A stretch of DNA of 64,000 nucleotides. Origin: Rothia dentocariosa ATCC 17931 (lineage in GTDB: Bacteria; Actinomycetota; Actinomycetes; Actinomycetales; Micrococcaceae). Position 1 is the stretch's first letter; each line of letters starts with the position of its first letter. Under the pieces are notes generated by a model that ran no database searches, had not been told where the DNA came from, and worked only from the letters and a program-made list of their open reading frames with translations. Below are positions 25,336 through 34,048 of this stretch, piece by piece. The DNA lies in the NCBI RefSeq assembly GCF_000164695.2, contig NC_014643.1, positions 496,001 to 560,000 on the forward strand. Direction: 5' to 3'. The position numbers and the translations under genes are program-made.

Positions 25336-26316
25336 ATGTGTGAGAACGCATCCGGTGCCCGCGCATCCGTGGCGGCTTCTGAAGCGGCACGTGGTTCGCA
25401 CTTCACACAGGGTATGGTGAAGTTTGCGGCTGCAGGGCTTGCTTTGGGAGCCGCCACGGCGGCGTATGGGCGATTCGTCGAATTAAATAATTTTCAGGTG
25501 CGCGAGGAAACTCTCGCGGTGCTTCCAGTGGGGTCGCCAAACTTTAGGATTCTACATATTTCGGATATGCATATGATTCCGGGGCAGCGGGCGAAGACTG
25601 AGTTCATGCATTCGCTGGCGGGATTGAACCCGGATTTGGTGGTGAATACGGGCGATAACCTCTCGCATGTGGGTGGGCTTGACCCTCTCTTGGAGGCACT
25701 TGACCCTCTCCTGGATTTTCCGGGGGTTTTCGTGCCTGGCTCGAACTGCTATTTTGCCCCGGTGCTGAAAAATCCTGCACGGTATCTGTGGCAGGCGCGC
25801 ACGCCTCAGGAGATTGAGGAAGGGTCGCGTATGCCGCTTCCGATTGAGCGTATGCATAACGCTTTTGAGTCGCGAGGATGGACGGGGCTTATTAACCGGT
25901 ACGACGGCATCACGCTGAGCAGGCTGCGCCTGGAATTTTCGGGGGTGGATGATCCGCATCTGCGTTACGATGCGCATCCAGGGTTCTCACCGCAAGCGTT
26001 TGAGCCTTCGGACGTGCCGAGTATTCGTGTGGGCGTTGCCCATGCACCGTATATGCGCACTCTGCACAGATTTGTGCAGGATGGTGCCGAACTTATTCTT
26101 GCCGGTCACACGCACGGCGGGCAGGTATGTCTGCCGGGCGGTCGGGCTCTCGTGAGTAACTGCGATTTGCCGCCTTCGCGTGCGAAGGGTGTGAGCTATC
26201 AGGGCAATGTTCCGGTGCAGGTTTCGGCGGGGCTGGGGACCTCACGGTTCGCGCCGGTGCGCCTCTTCTGTCCCCCGGAGGCGGTGCTCGTCACCCTCAC
26301 GGCAAAGGACGGGTAG
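25336..26316 (+). CDS. Membrane-associated metallophosphoesterase
   Basis: A 326-residue calcineurin-like phosphoesterase downstream of ponA2, as in mycobacteria (Rv3683). A possible membrane segment lies at about residues 28-45. Metal-site motifs are ISDMHM (D-x-H), NTGDN (GD) and AGHTHGGQ (GHxH). The usual GNH/GSND motif reads GSNCYFAP, with Cys after the Asn where relatives often have Asp. YkuE-like members act on envelope lipids or UDP-linked precursors; the substrate here is unknown. The start ATG is preceded by GAAAGGCACACG. A 69-bp palindromic repeat follows its 3' end. Confidence 0.85.
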   Translation: MCENASGARASVAASEAARGSHFTQGMVKFAAAGLALGAATAAYGRFVELNNFQVREETLAVLPVGSPNFRILHISDMHMIPGQRAKTEFMHSLAGLNPDLVVNTGDNLSHVGGLDPLLEALDPLLDFPGVFVPGSNCYFAPVLKNPARYLWQARTPQEIEEGSRMPLPIERMHNAFESRGWTGLINRYDGITLSRLRLEFSGVDDPHLRYDAHPGFSPQAFEPSDVPSIRVGVAHAPYMRTLHRFVQDGAELILAGHTHGGQVCLPGGRALVSNCDLPPSRAKGVSYQGNVPVQVSAGLGTSRFAPVRLFCPPEAVLVTLTAKDG

Positions 26317-26338
26317 GTTTTCTTCCCCTTTATATTCC

Positions 26339-26407
26339 GCGAGCAGGTGGTTTTTGGCCAAGCAGGTAGTATTTTCTTACCTGCTCGGTCAAATGCTACC
26401 TGCTCGC
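26339..26407. repeat. 69-bp palindromic element, copy 1
   Basis: 30-bp arms around a 9-nt loop GTATTTTCT. Each arm carries two copies of a GAGCAGGT-like octamer 20 bp apart. Arms pair with several mismatches. It belongs to a family of four in this window (also 39062, 59468, 60642). Confidence 0.85.
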
Positions 26408-26466
26408 GTGTAGAGTAAATACCGGAAGGCACTCTTCCCTACTACTGCAATGCATTGGAAAGGCCC

Positions 26467-27165
26467 ATGCGATATAACGACTACCAGCAACCTATCGGCG
26501 ATGCCCTGCCCGACTACCGCGCGGGCGATACTCCCAGCATTGACTCTCTACAAGGGCGCTACTGCCGCCTCGAAAAACTTGATGCAGAACGCCACGGCAA
26601 CGACCTGTACGAGGTCTACGGCCCTGAAGCTCCCGAACAGAGTTTTACCTATTTATCCTTGAACCCTGTTGCTGACCGAGCAGAGTTAGAGACCCTCCTC
26701 AAGCGCATGGAGGAATCCACGGATCCTTACTATCTGGCTGTGATAGATCAGGATGGGCGTGCGGTTGGCACTTTAGCGCTCATGCGCATCAACCCCGCCC
26801 ACCGTGTTATTGAGGTGGGCAGCGTGACGTATGGCGAACGTCTAAAACGCACTCGCGCCGCCACGGAGGTGCAGTACCTTCTGGCGCAATACGTGTTTGA
26901 GACGCTGCGCTATCGCCGCTACGAGTGGAAATGCGATGCGCTGAATGAGCCTTCACGCCGCGCAGCCGAGCGTCTGGGCTTCACCTATGAGGGAACGTTC
27001 CGCCAAGCCGTCGTATATAAAGGCCGCAACCGCGATACGGCGTGGTATTCAATGCTAGATACTGAGTGGGAGCAGCGTAAACACCGGTTGCTGCAATGGC
27101 TGGATCCGAAGAATTTTGATGCGCACGGTCAGCAGCGCACCTCCTTGCGAGACATCGCTTTATAG
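26467..27165 (+). CDS. GNAT-family N-acetyltransferase (RimJ/RimL-like)
   Basis: A 232-residue acetyltransferase. The N-terminal strand is GRYCRLEKLDAERHGNDLYE, the middle has GTLALMRINPAHRVIEVGSV, and the C-terminus has the classic RYEWKCDALNEPSRRAAERL followed by GFTYEGTFRQ. This is the RimJ/RimL type that acetylates N-termini, amino acids or small amines with acetyl-CoA. Substrate not predictable. The ATG at 26467 was preferred to the upstream TTG at 26455 because GGAAAGG lies immediately before it. Confidence 0.85.
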   Translation: MRYNDYQQPIGDALPDYRAGDTPSIDSLQGRYCRLEKLDAERHGNDLYEVYGPEAPEQSFTYLSLNPVADRAELETLLKRMEESTDPYYLAVIDQDGRAVGTLALMRINPAHRVIEVGSVTYGERLKRTRAATEVQYLLAQYVFETLRYRRYEWKCDALNEPSRRAAERLGFTYEGTFRQAVVYKGRNRDTAWYSMLDTEWEQRKHRLLQWLDPKNFDAHGQQRTSLRDIAL

Positions 27166-27215
27166 CCGTTAGCCGAAAGGGTCCTCTGAGGTATTGTCAG
27201 AGCCAAACGGCATAG

Positions 27216-27227
27216 ATACCATGGTAT
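27216..27227. promoter_or_regulatory. 12-bp palindrome upstream of the reductase gene
   Basis: ATACCATGGTAT is a perfect palindrome 29 bp before the reductase ATG, and AATACCATG recurs at the start codon. A candidate operator; no regulator gene is adjacent. Confidence 0.35.
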
Positions 27228-27255
27228 TTTCTCAAGTCGAACGGAAAGGAATACC

Positions 27256-27804
27256 ATGAAAACCCTTGTGATTGTCACGCATCCTAGTATCCATGATTCT
27301 ATGGTCAGCAAAACCTGGGTTCACATGCTGCGCCAGCATCCAGATCGGTTTACCGTGCATGAGCTGTACAGCGAGTACCCCGACGGCGTGATTGATGTAG
27401 AGCGCGAGCAGGCTCTCGTGGAAGAGCACCAGAACATTGTGCTTCAGTTCCCGGTGTACTGGTTTAACTGCCCACCGCTTCTGAAACAGTGGTGCGACGA
27501 GGTGCTGACATACGGGTGGGCCTATGGCTCAAAGGGTAAGGCATTCGAGAATAAGAAACTCGGCATTGCCGTCTCGCTGGGCGCTCCCGCCCCAGAGTAC
27601 AGTGCGGAAGGTTCCGTCGGGTATACCGTCGCCGAAACCCTGCGCCCTTTCGAGCTGACGGCCAACTATATCAGCGCCGATTATCAGCCTCTCTTCGCGT
27701 TCCACACCATCGACACCTATGAGAGCTACGATGAAGCCGCCGCCCAGCAGGTGGCAGACAGCGCGGACGATTACCTGGCGCATCTGAACACCTATTACGC
27801 CTAG
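27256..27804 (+). CDS. Flavodoxin-fold NAD(P)H oxidoreductase (KefF/NQO1 type)
   Basis: A 182-residue protein beginning MKTLVIVTHPSIHDSMVSK, the FMN/FAD-binding start of the flavodoxin_2 family. It contains HQNIVLQFPVYWFNCPPLLK, the conserved QFPxYW element, and LGIAVSLGAPAPEYSAEG. It likely reduces quinones or other electrophiles with NAD(P)H. ACGGAAAGGAATACC before the ATG is a good ribosome-binding site. It is a single-gene unit between the GNAT gene and the ABC exporter. Confidence 0.85.
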   Translation: MKTLVIVTHPSIHDSMVSKTWVHMLRQHPDRFTVHELYSEYPDGVIDVEREQALVEEHQNIVLQFPVYWFNCPPLLKQWCDEVLTYGWAYGSKGKAFENKKLGIAVSLGAPAPEYSAEGSVGYTVAETLRPFELTANYISADYQPLFAFHTIDTYESYDEAAAQQVADSADDYLAHLNTYYA

Positions 27805-27929
27805 GCTATGGCCGTGAGCCTCTCGTAAGCAGATAAAAGCGCGGGTTAGGGAAGGGGAAACGTTAAGCTCACCGATAAGAACGGGACGCTCAGCGCAGAA
27901 CCGCAGCGGGTGCATCCGGAGTGCCCCTC

Positions 27930-27935
27930 TATAAT
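27930..27935 (+). promoter_or_regulatory. -10 element of the ABC exporter operon
   Basis: A consensus TATAAT. The predicted transcript start near 27942 leaves a leader of ~58 nt to the AGGAGG-preceded ACG at 28000, or ~139 nt to GTG 28081. Confidence 0.5.
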
Positions 27936-28080
27936 TAAGAGCACTAACGCTCACGTCATGCAGAAACGTTGAACCGCATCTAAGCAGGAGGAATCGAGCA
28001 CGACCCGCACACACGCCCTTGGCACTTCTCGACGACGCAATCCCTTCCTGGAAACCGCCCCGGAGCCTATTCCCGCGCCC

Positions 28081-30198
28081 GTGAATTACGATGCGGGCGA
28101 GCGCGCGCCCCTCAAATTCCTGCCGTATATTGCCCCGATTCGGTGGCGCTGGGCTATCGGCATGCTGGTCGCTATTGGCGCGGCGATTCTCGAAATTTCT
28201 ATTCCGCAGATGCTTCGGTTCATTGTCGATGAGCTTGTGCAGAATACAACCGAGGCGGGCGTCTGGATTGGCGGCGGACTAGTACTTTTGATTGGTGTGG
28301 GGAACGCATCGTTGGCGTATTGGCGGCGGTGGCTGATCGTGGATCCTACCTCCACGCTTGAAATCCGCATGCGCATGAACTTTTTTGACCGGATTTTGCG
28401 GGCGCCGCTGAGCGTTCTTGACCGGTGGTCTTCCGGGCAGCTGCTCACCCGTTCCATGAGCGATTTGAGCACGATTCGCCGGTGGCTTTCGTTTGCGCTG
28501 GTGCAGATGACCTCGGTTGTGGTCATGTTCGTAACGGGCGGGTATTTTATGGTGACCGCATCCGCCCCGCTTGCGGTTATTTTTGTAGTGGCCATTCCGG
28601 TGCTGGTGCTGTCATTCATCAGCTATGTGCGCAAATATGAGGCTTATACCCGCGAGATTCAGCGGCTCACCAGCGATCTTTCGACCCGCATTGAGGAGTC
28701 TGTGCGCGGTATTCGGGTGGTGAAAGCGCTGGGTCGCTCCCCCGAGCAGATTACCGAGTACACCCGCGATGCCGAACATTTGAATGAGGTGGAGCATCGC
28801 CGTGCCATGTTGGTGGCGCGCGTGGGATTTTATCAGCGCGTGATTGTGGGGGCGGTGACGATGCTCGCCCTACTGGTGGGCGCGCCGCAGGTGGCATCGG
28901 GTAGTCTTTCTTTGGGTGCGATGACTGCCTATTTTGCGGTGCTGACGGTGGTGTTGGGGCATGTGCTCCGTTCGACCGCACTGATGGCATCGTATTTGAA
29001 TTACCGGGTGGCGTTTGAGCGTCACGTTGAGGTGATGGCGGACCCCGGCGATGAACAGGTACGACTAGTTGAGGAGGAGACCGTGGCCTATCCTTCGGGT
29101 GGCGCAATTTCTGTGGCGTGTGAGGCGGTGAGCTTTAGCTATGCCGAGCAGGCGAGCGCCGTAGATGCCACCGATTCTGATGCGGAGGCACGCGCGCACG
29201 AAGATTCCGCTGAGAATCAAGCGCGCACGGCTGATGTTTCTGAGGAGCATTCCGGGCAGGATGAGGCTTCAACGGATCACGCCGAGCAGAGCGGTTTGGG
29301 CGGTTTTCTGGCGAAGATTCTAGGTTTCGCCAAAGACTCGCAGGATCACCAGGACAGTGCCGGTTCCGCGCAGGAGGCAGACCCCGATCCTGCGGCGTTC
29401 CCGGAGTTACAGGCTGATATGCAGGAGCCAAGCCCCGAGCCTACAGAGCAGGAACGCGAGTTTGCGCGTGCGCAGCAGAAGGCTGCAACCTCCAAAACTC
29501 CGTCGGTACTTCACGATATTACGTTTAAGGCTTTTGCAGGCGAGATTTTGGCGCTCGTGGGGGCTACCGGCAGCGGAAAATCGACAATTCTCAACCTGAT
29601 TCCGCGGTTCTATGAGCCCTCGTCAGGAAAGATTCTGCTGGGCGGTCGCGATGCCGCCGATATGCCGCTGCCCGAGGTACGCGCGCAAATGGCCTCTGTT
29701 TTTGAGGAAGCCGTGCTGTTCTCGGGGTCGGTGCGTGAGAATATCCTGTTAGGGGTGCACGATCTTAGCTCTTCTGAGGAGGCGGATCAGCGTGTGCGCG
29801 CCGCCCTCACGATCGCAGCCTGCGATTTCGTGGACGACCTTCCCGAAGGGGTCAATACCATTATTGGCGAAGAGGGGCTGAGCCTCTCGGGCGGTCAGCG
29901 GCAGCGGCTTTCTTTGGCGCGTGCCCTGGCGGTTCGCCCGAGCGTGCTGCTGCTTGATGATCCGTTCTCGGCGCTGGACGTTCATACGGAAGAGAAGATT
30001 ATTGAGGCGCTGCGCACCGGGCACGAAGGACTGGGCGGGGCTACCACCTTGCTGACTGCACATCGTCCTTCAACGGTGGCGCTTGCCGACCGGGTGCTGC
30101 TGCTGGAGGATGGCCGTATTACCGCCCAAGGCACCCACACCGAGCTTATGAAGCTGCCACAGTACCGCCGCCTGATGAGTTTGCAGGACGAGGATTAA
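28081..30198 (+). CDS. ABC exporter half-transporter (degenerate-site subunit) with acidic insertion
   Basis: 705 residues from GTG 28081. The transmembrane domain covers about residues 15-315. The nucleotide-binding domain has Walker A GATGSGKST, signature LSGGQRQR and Walker B LLLDDPFSALD, where Asp replaces the catalytic Glu. A ~115-residue acidic, probably disordered stretch (about 357-470) interrupts the domain before Walker A. The start is uncertain. In frame and upstream, AGGAGG plus 8 nt leads to ACG at 28000, which would add 27 residues (T-T-R-T-H-A-L-G...), whereas nothing precedes GTG 28081. The stop overlaps the next gene's ATG (TAATG), and the two form a heterodimeric exporter. 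The cargo is unknown, probably drugs, lipids or peptides. Confidence 0.88.
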   Translation: MNYDAGERAPLKFLPYIAPIRWRWAIGMLVAIGAAILEISIPQMLRFIVDELVQNTTEAGVWIGGGLVLLIGVGNASLAYWRRWLIVDPTSTLEIRMRMNFFDRILRAPLSVLDRWSSGQLLTRSMSDLSTIRRWLSFALVQMTSVVVMFVTGGYFMVTASAPLAVIFVVAIPVLVLSFISYVRKYEAYTREIQRLTSDLSTRIEESVRGIRVVKALGRSPEQITEYTRDAEHLNEVEHRRAMLVARVGFYQRVIVGAVTMLALLVGAPQVASGSLSLGAMTAYFAVLTVVLGHVLRSTALMASYLNYRVAFERHVEVMADPGDEQVRLVEEETVAYPSGGAISVACEAVSFSYAEQASAVDATDSDAEARAHEDSAENQARTADVSEEHSGQDEASTDHAEQSGLGGFLAKILGFAKDSQDHQDSAGSAQEADPDPAAFPELQADMQEPSPEPTEQEREFARAQQKAATSKTPSVLHDITFKAFAGEILALVGATGSGKSTILNLIPRFYEPSSGKILLGGRDAADMPLPEVRAQMASVFEEAVLFSGSVRENILLGVHDLSSSEEADQRVRAALTIAACDFVDDLPEGVNTIIGEEGLSLSGGQRQRLSLARALAVRPSVLLLDDPFSALDVHTEEKIIEALRTGHEGLGGATTLLTAHRPSTVALADRVLLLEDGRITAQGTHTELMKLPQYRRLMSLQDED

Positions 30199-32072
30199 TG
30201 CCCACGCGTCTCGTGCCGAATTCTGACGAACGCACGAACCTGACCCCCGAAGAACGGCGGCAGGCTCGGGAACGTTCGTATCGTCTACTGCGCGAGATTT
30301 TGCGCCCGCATCGGCTGTCCCTGGCGATTTCGGTAGCGGCGGTAATACTCGGGGCGATCGCATCCGCCGTGCAGCCCTGGCTGATTGCGCGCGTGCTCGA
30401 TACCGCGATTGAACCGCTCACCCGCGGCGACAGCGCCCCGCTTATATTCTTCGTAGTGCTTTTTGGGGCGACCGTGCTCGCTAACGGCACCCTGACCTGG
30501 GTGAATGTGGTGTATACGGTGAAGGTTTCGCTGGGTGTGCTGTTGAGCCTGCGCACGCGCGTGTTCCAGCATTCGCAGTCGCTGAGCGTCTCGTTCCACG
30601 AGTCATATACGTCGGGCCGCGTAATTTCGCGGCTGACAAGCGATATTGATACGATCCGCACCTTCTTAGACAGCGGTATCAGTCAGCTTGCCACAACCCT
30701 GCTGGGGATTGCGTTCTCGGTAATCGCCATTTTCCTGTTGGACTGGCGCATCGGGCTGCTTCTGGTGGCTATGACGATCCCCATCTGGCTGATAACCCGC
30801 TGGTTCCGCACCCGCTCAGAGACCGCATTCCGTGCCATGCGTAACGAATCTGCCCAGCTGACAAGCCGTTTTGTTGAAACCTACACCGGTATTCGAGCCA
30901 TCAAGGGTTTCGGCGCAGAGGCGGATGCGCGCGCATCGTACGCCCGCAACGCCGAACGGTACCGGGTTGCGGTCATGGATTCCATCAAGCTCTTCGGCAT
31001 CTACTCCCCCGTGCTGATTCTGCTGGGCAATATTTTTGTGGCGGCGGCGCTTGTGATTGGTGGGTATGCGGTACTCGGCGGCACCATGCAGGTGGGCACC
31101 CTGCTTGCGCTCATTATTTATGCGAACCGGGTGTTTGAGCCGATTATGACGCTCTCCGAGTTTTATAACGTACTCCAGTCGGCGTTTTCGGCGTTGGAGA
31201 AGGTTTCCGGGTTCTTAGCCGAGAAACCGCAGATTCAAGACCCGCAGCATCCGGTAAGCCTGCCGCAGTCCCCCGCCACGCCGGTGGGCACCGAGAGTTC
31301 GGTAGAGGCAGCCCCGCTGGGTGAGATCGTTCTTGAGGATGCCGCATTCGGTTACACTGCGGGTCAGCACGCGCTCATGCCTACGTCGCTGAGGATTGCA
31401 CCGGGGCAGACGGTGGCGCTTGTGGGTGAAACCGGTGCCGGGAAGTCTACGATTGCCAAATTATTTGCCCGTTTCTATGACGTTGATACCGGCAGGGTGC
31501 TTCTCGATGGCGTGGATGTGCGTTCCCTGACCGATCAGGAGCTGCGCCGAAACGTCGTTATGCTCACCCAGGAAGTCTTTCTGTTCTCAACCTCGATTGC
31601 CGAGAATATTCGTTTGGGCAACCCGCAGGCGACCGACGACCAGGTGCGCCGGGCGGCGCAGGCTGTCGGCGCGGATGAGTTTATTCAGACCCTCCCGCAG
31701 GGGTACGGCACAATGCTCGGGCGCGGCGGTGTGAACCTATCAACCGGGCAGCGGCAGCTTGTGTCTTTTGCCCGCGTTTTCTTGGCAAATCCGCGGGTAC
31801 TGATTTTGGATGAGGCTACCGCATCCTTGGATATTCCCAGCGAGCGTGCGGTGCAGCGTGCGCTGAATGCCCTGTTGGCGGGGCGTACCGCCGTGGTGAT
31901 TGCGCATCGTCTTTCGACCGTGCTGAGTGCGGACCGGGTGCTGGTTGTTTCTGCGGGGTCTATTGTTGAGGATGGTTCACCGCAGGAGCTGATTGCCGCC
32001 GGTGGCGAGTTTGCCGCAATGTACACCTCGTGGGAGGATGCGCGGCAGGATTCAAGCTCCCCCAGCACATAA
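30198..32072 (+). CDS. ABC exporter half-transporter (catalytic-site subunit)
   Basis: 624 residues: six membrane helices (about 40-330), then a nucleotide-binding domain with Walker A GETGAGKST, signature LSTGQRQLVS, Walker B LILDEATASLD with the catalytic Glu, and H-loop IAHRLST. The signature deviates from LSGGQ, while the partner lacks the catalytic Glu. In the heterodimer both changes fall in the same ATP site, so one site is degenerate and one catalytic, as in TM287/288- and BmrCD-type exporters. Translation is coupled to the upstream gene by a 1-nt overlap. Confidence 0.9.
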   Translation: MPTRLVPNSDERTNLTPEERRQARERSYRLLREILRPHRLSLAISVAAVILGAIASAVQPWLIARVLDTAIEPLTRGDSAPLIFFVVLFGATVLANGTLTWVNVVYTVKVSLGVLLSLRTRVFQHSQSLSVSFHESYTSGRVISRLTSDIDTIRTFLDSGISQLATTLLGIAFSVIAIFLLDWRIGLLLVAMTIPIWLITRWFRTRSETAFRAMRNESAQLTSRFVETYTGIRAIKGFGAEADARASYARNAERYRVAVMDSIKLFGIYSPVLILLGNIFVAAALVIGGYAVLGGTMQVGTLLALIIYANRVFEPIMTLSEFYNVLQSAFSALEKVSGFLAEKPQIQDPQHPVSLPQSPATPVGTESSVEAAPLGEIVLEDAAFGYTAGQHALMPTSLRIAPGQTVALVGETGAGKSTIAKLFARFYDVDTGRVLLDGVDVRSLTDQELRRNVVMLTQEVFLFSTSIAENIRLGNPQATDDQVRRAAQAVGADEFIQTLPQGYGTMLGRGGVNLSTGQRQLVSFARVFLANPRVLILDEATASLDIPSERAVQRALNALLAGRTAVVIAHRLSTVLSADRVLVVSAGSIVEDGSPQELIAAGGEFAAMYTSWEDARQDSSSPST

Positions 32073-32255
32073 ACTCTTATGTGCACGTTTACCTATTGTG
32101 ATACGTGCATGAGAGCCCTAAACGTCATAGTTCTTAGCTGTAACCGCCTGAGTAGACACGGCAAAGTTTTTTGTGGATGATAAAGGTGTCTTGCCGCTTC
32201 GTAGAGCGTGCAGATACTCATTCACTTAAACCCTTATAACCTCATGGAGGAAAAT

Positions 32256-33074
32256 ATGTCACGCAATGATGCGAGGAAGTTTCTGGCTCAGGGCACCGCT
32301 TCTGCACTCACTCTTGCTCTTGGTCTGACCTTTGCCGCTCAGCCTGCTTTTGCGGAAACTGCGAAGGCGGCGGATCCTGCGCCGAGCGCATCCGCAGCCC
32401 CCAGCGCACCGGCAGCTGCTACGAACCCCGGGCTCTCGGTAGACCCGACCCCTGCGGCACCTGTAGTCGCACCGGCTCCGAGTGACGGCCCGTCTCCGGA
32501 GGCTCCCGCACCCGCGCCGAGCGAAAAGCCAGCGGCGGTGGTCTTCAAGGATGTTCCCCAGACCCATATGTTCTATCAGGAGATCACCTGGCTGGGAGAG
32601 ACCGGTATTTCGATGGGTTGGCCCGATGGCACTTTCCGCCCGTCCCAGAATATTGAGCGCGCCGCAATTGCCGCATACTTCTACCGTATGGCTGGCTCAC
32701 CCGATGTTGTTCTGCCCAAGCAGTCGCCGTTCACCGACGTTGCTCCGAGCGATCCCTTCTACAAGGAGATCGTGTGGATGCACCAGCAGCACATCACGAC
32801 CGGCTGGTCGGATGGCACCTTCCGCCCGCACGATTCCGTTACTCGTGAGGCTCTGGCGGCGTTCTTCTACCGTGCCGCTAATATGAACGACGATGCGGCA
32901 CCGGCTCAGGATCCCTTTACGGATGTGACCTCGGCGAACCCGTTCTACCGCGAAATCGCGTGGTTTAAGGCTCAGAAGATCACAACCGGCTGGCCCGACG
33001 GCACTTTCCGCCCGCATGAGCCTGTTACTCGTGAAGCGACTGCCGCATTTGTGTTCCGCTTCGCCAAAATTTAG
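32256..33074 (+). CDS. Secreted protein with three C-terminal SLH-like repeats
   Basis: 272 residues. A signal peptide runs to about residue 33 (ALTLALGLTFAAQPAFA then ETAK). A Pro/Ala/Ser-rich linker (about 35-105) follows. Three repeats then share an F-x-DV ... F-Y-x-E-I ... G-W-x-DGTFRP ... Y-R pattern (TGISMGWPDGTFRP, HITTGWSDGTFRP, KITTGWPDGTFRP). SLH domains anchor proteins to cell-wall polymers. In actinobacteria such modules are often linked to wall-associated or peptidase proteins, but here they stand alone. Start chosen at ATG 32256 after TGGAGGAAAAT. No cargo domain is present, so it may act as a structural or adaptor protein. Confidence 0.85.
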   Translation: MSRNDARKFLAQGTASALTLALGLTFAAQPAFAETAKAADPAPSASAAPSAPAAATNPGLSVDPTPAAPVVAPAPSDGPSPEAPAPAPSEKPAAVVFKDVPQTHMFYQEITWLGETGISMGWPDGTFRPSQNIERAAIAAYFYRMAGSPDVVLPKQSPFTDVAPSDPFYKEIVWMHQQHITTGWSDGTFRPHDSVTREALAAFFYRAANMNDDAAPAQDPFTDVTSANPFYREIAWFKAQKITTGWPDGTFRPHEPVTREATAAFVFRFAKI

Positions 33075-33129
33075 GCGAGTAATCTTGTACAGCCGCTGCG
33101 GGAAACGTTAAGCGTTTCTCTCCGGTGTT

Positions 33130-33180
33130 GCGTGTGCTTCCACGTCTATGCTGTGTCACGCAGGATGTGGAAGCACACGC
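33130..33180 (+). terminator. Hairpin downstream of SLH gene
   Basis: Perfect 14-bp arms (GCGTGTGCTTCCAC / GTGGAAGCACACGC) with a 23-nt loop. No T run follows, so the terminator role is tentative. Confidence 0.5.
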
Positions 33181-33312
33181 ACAAGACACCGTGCTTACTC
33201 CCCTGGAAACTCAGGGTTTACAGGTTTTTGAGAGGGCTTATTCGTGTTGCTTTCCCCGGGTTCTTCGGCTATTATTGATGAGTTGCCTGCGGGTTGTCCG
33301 ACAGGTTAACAC

Positions 33313-33389
33313 CGGGATGTGGCGCAGCTTGGTAGCGCGCGTCGTTCGGGACGACGAGGTCGCAGGTTCAAATCCTGTCATCCCGACCA
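33313..33389 (+). tRNA. tRNA-Pro (anticodon CGG)
   Basis: A full cloverleaf is seen. Acceptor CGGGATG pairs with CATCCCG, D-arm stem GCGC/GCGC, anticodon stem CGTCG/CGACG with loop TTCGGGA (anticodon 33347-33349), and T-arm GCAGG-TTCAAAT-CCTGT. The discriminator is A and the 3' CCA is encoded. It reads the CCG proline codon, frequent in this genome. A terminator follows at once. Confidence 0.97.
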
Positions 33390-33394
33390 ACCCT

Positions 33395-33425
33395 AAACCC
33401 CCTGAGAGTAATCTTCAGGGGGTTT
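33395..33425 (+). terminator. Rho-independent terminator of tRNA-Pro
   Basis: AAACCCCCTGA pairs with TCAGGGGGTTT. Confidence 0.85.
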
Positions 33426-33473
33426 GCTGTATATACCTTCTGCTCGGATCACCCACTGGGCCGAGTCGAAAGT

Positions 33474-33959
33474 CTAAATATCCAATGTACGCAGCAGTTC
33501 GCGCGGCGGAATCACGCCGTCCTCAATGTAGGCGCGGAAGATAGACGCCGCCTGCTCACCCGTGAAAACCTCTTCAGGGTGCACCTGAACGGGCATACGG
33601 TTACCAACCCATGTGATGGCTGTCCACGCATCGGGGTCGGTCACAGGTTTGCGGGCCACCGTGTACTGTTCGTACGAACCATCTTCGGCAGTCACCCTAA
33701 TTTCCACCGTCATCGCACGCGTGGAACCGGCACACTGTATATAGTTGCCGTGCGCCACCGAATCCTGGGGAACGTCATCAACATGGTTCACGCCTTCAGG
33801 CAGAGCCCACACCACCAGGGCGAAGCGTTTGTCACCCTCCAAAAAGTCGGGATCAGTGAGGCGCTGCTCGGTATCGTCGGCGAAAGACTGCGGAGTCTGG
33901 GGGACATCGAATCCGTTATATTCAGTCTTCCCCACCACCCTGTACGCAAAGTACGTCAC
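33474..33959 (-). CDS. Conserved-looking hypothetical protein
   Basis: 161 residues starting GTG (V-T-Y-F-A-Y-R-V-V-G-K) with GAGAGGAATAAGTCC upstream. It is acidic, without signal peptide or membrane segment. It contains FALVVWALPEGVNHVDD, NYIQCAGSTRAMTVEIRV, YEQYTVARKP and a C-terminal VFTGEQAASIFRAYIEDGVI. No family is recognised. Codon use and the absence of frame breaks suggest a real gene. It lies between tRNA-Pro and a DUF418-like membrane protein on the same strand. Confidence 0.65.
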   Translation of the reverse strand: MTYFAYRVVGKTEYNGFDVPQTPQSFADDTEQRLTDPDFLEGDKRFALVVWALPEGVNHVDDVPQDSVAHGNYIQCAGSTRAMTVEIRVTAEDGSYEQYTVARKPVTDPDAWTAITWVGNRMPVQVHPEEVFTGEQAASIFRAYIEDGVIPPRELLRTLDI

Positions 33960-34048
33960 GGACTTATTCCTCTCTCACGTGTTCTTCAGTAGGCACCAGA
34001 GTATCGAAGAGAAACCGTGCGTGCTAGCATATTCGTCACTTCGCCGGG

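Noticed and set aside
33125..33544. An open frame covering the hairpin, tRNA-Pro and terminator
   Set aside because: The DNA is accounted for by the tRNA and two hairpins.
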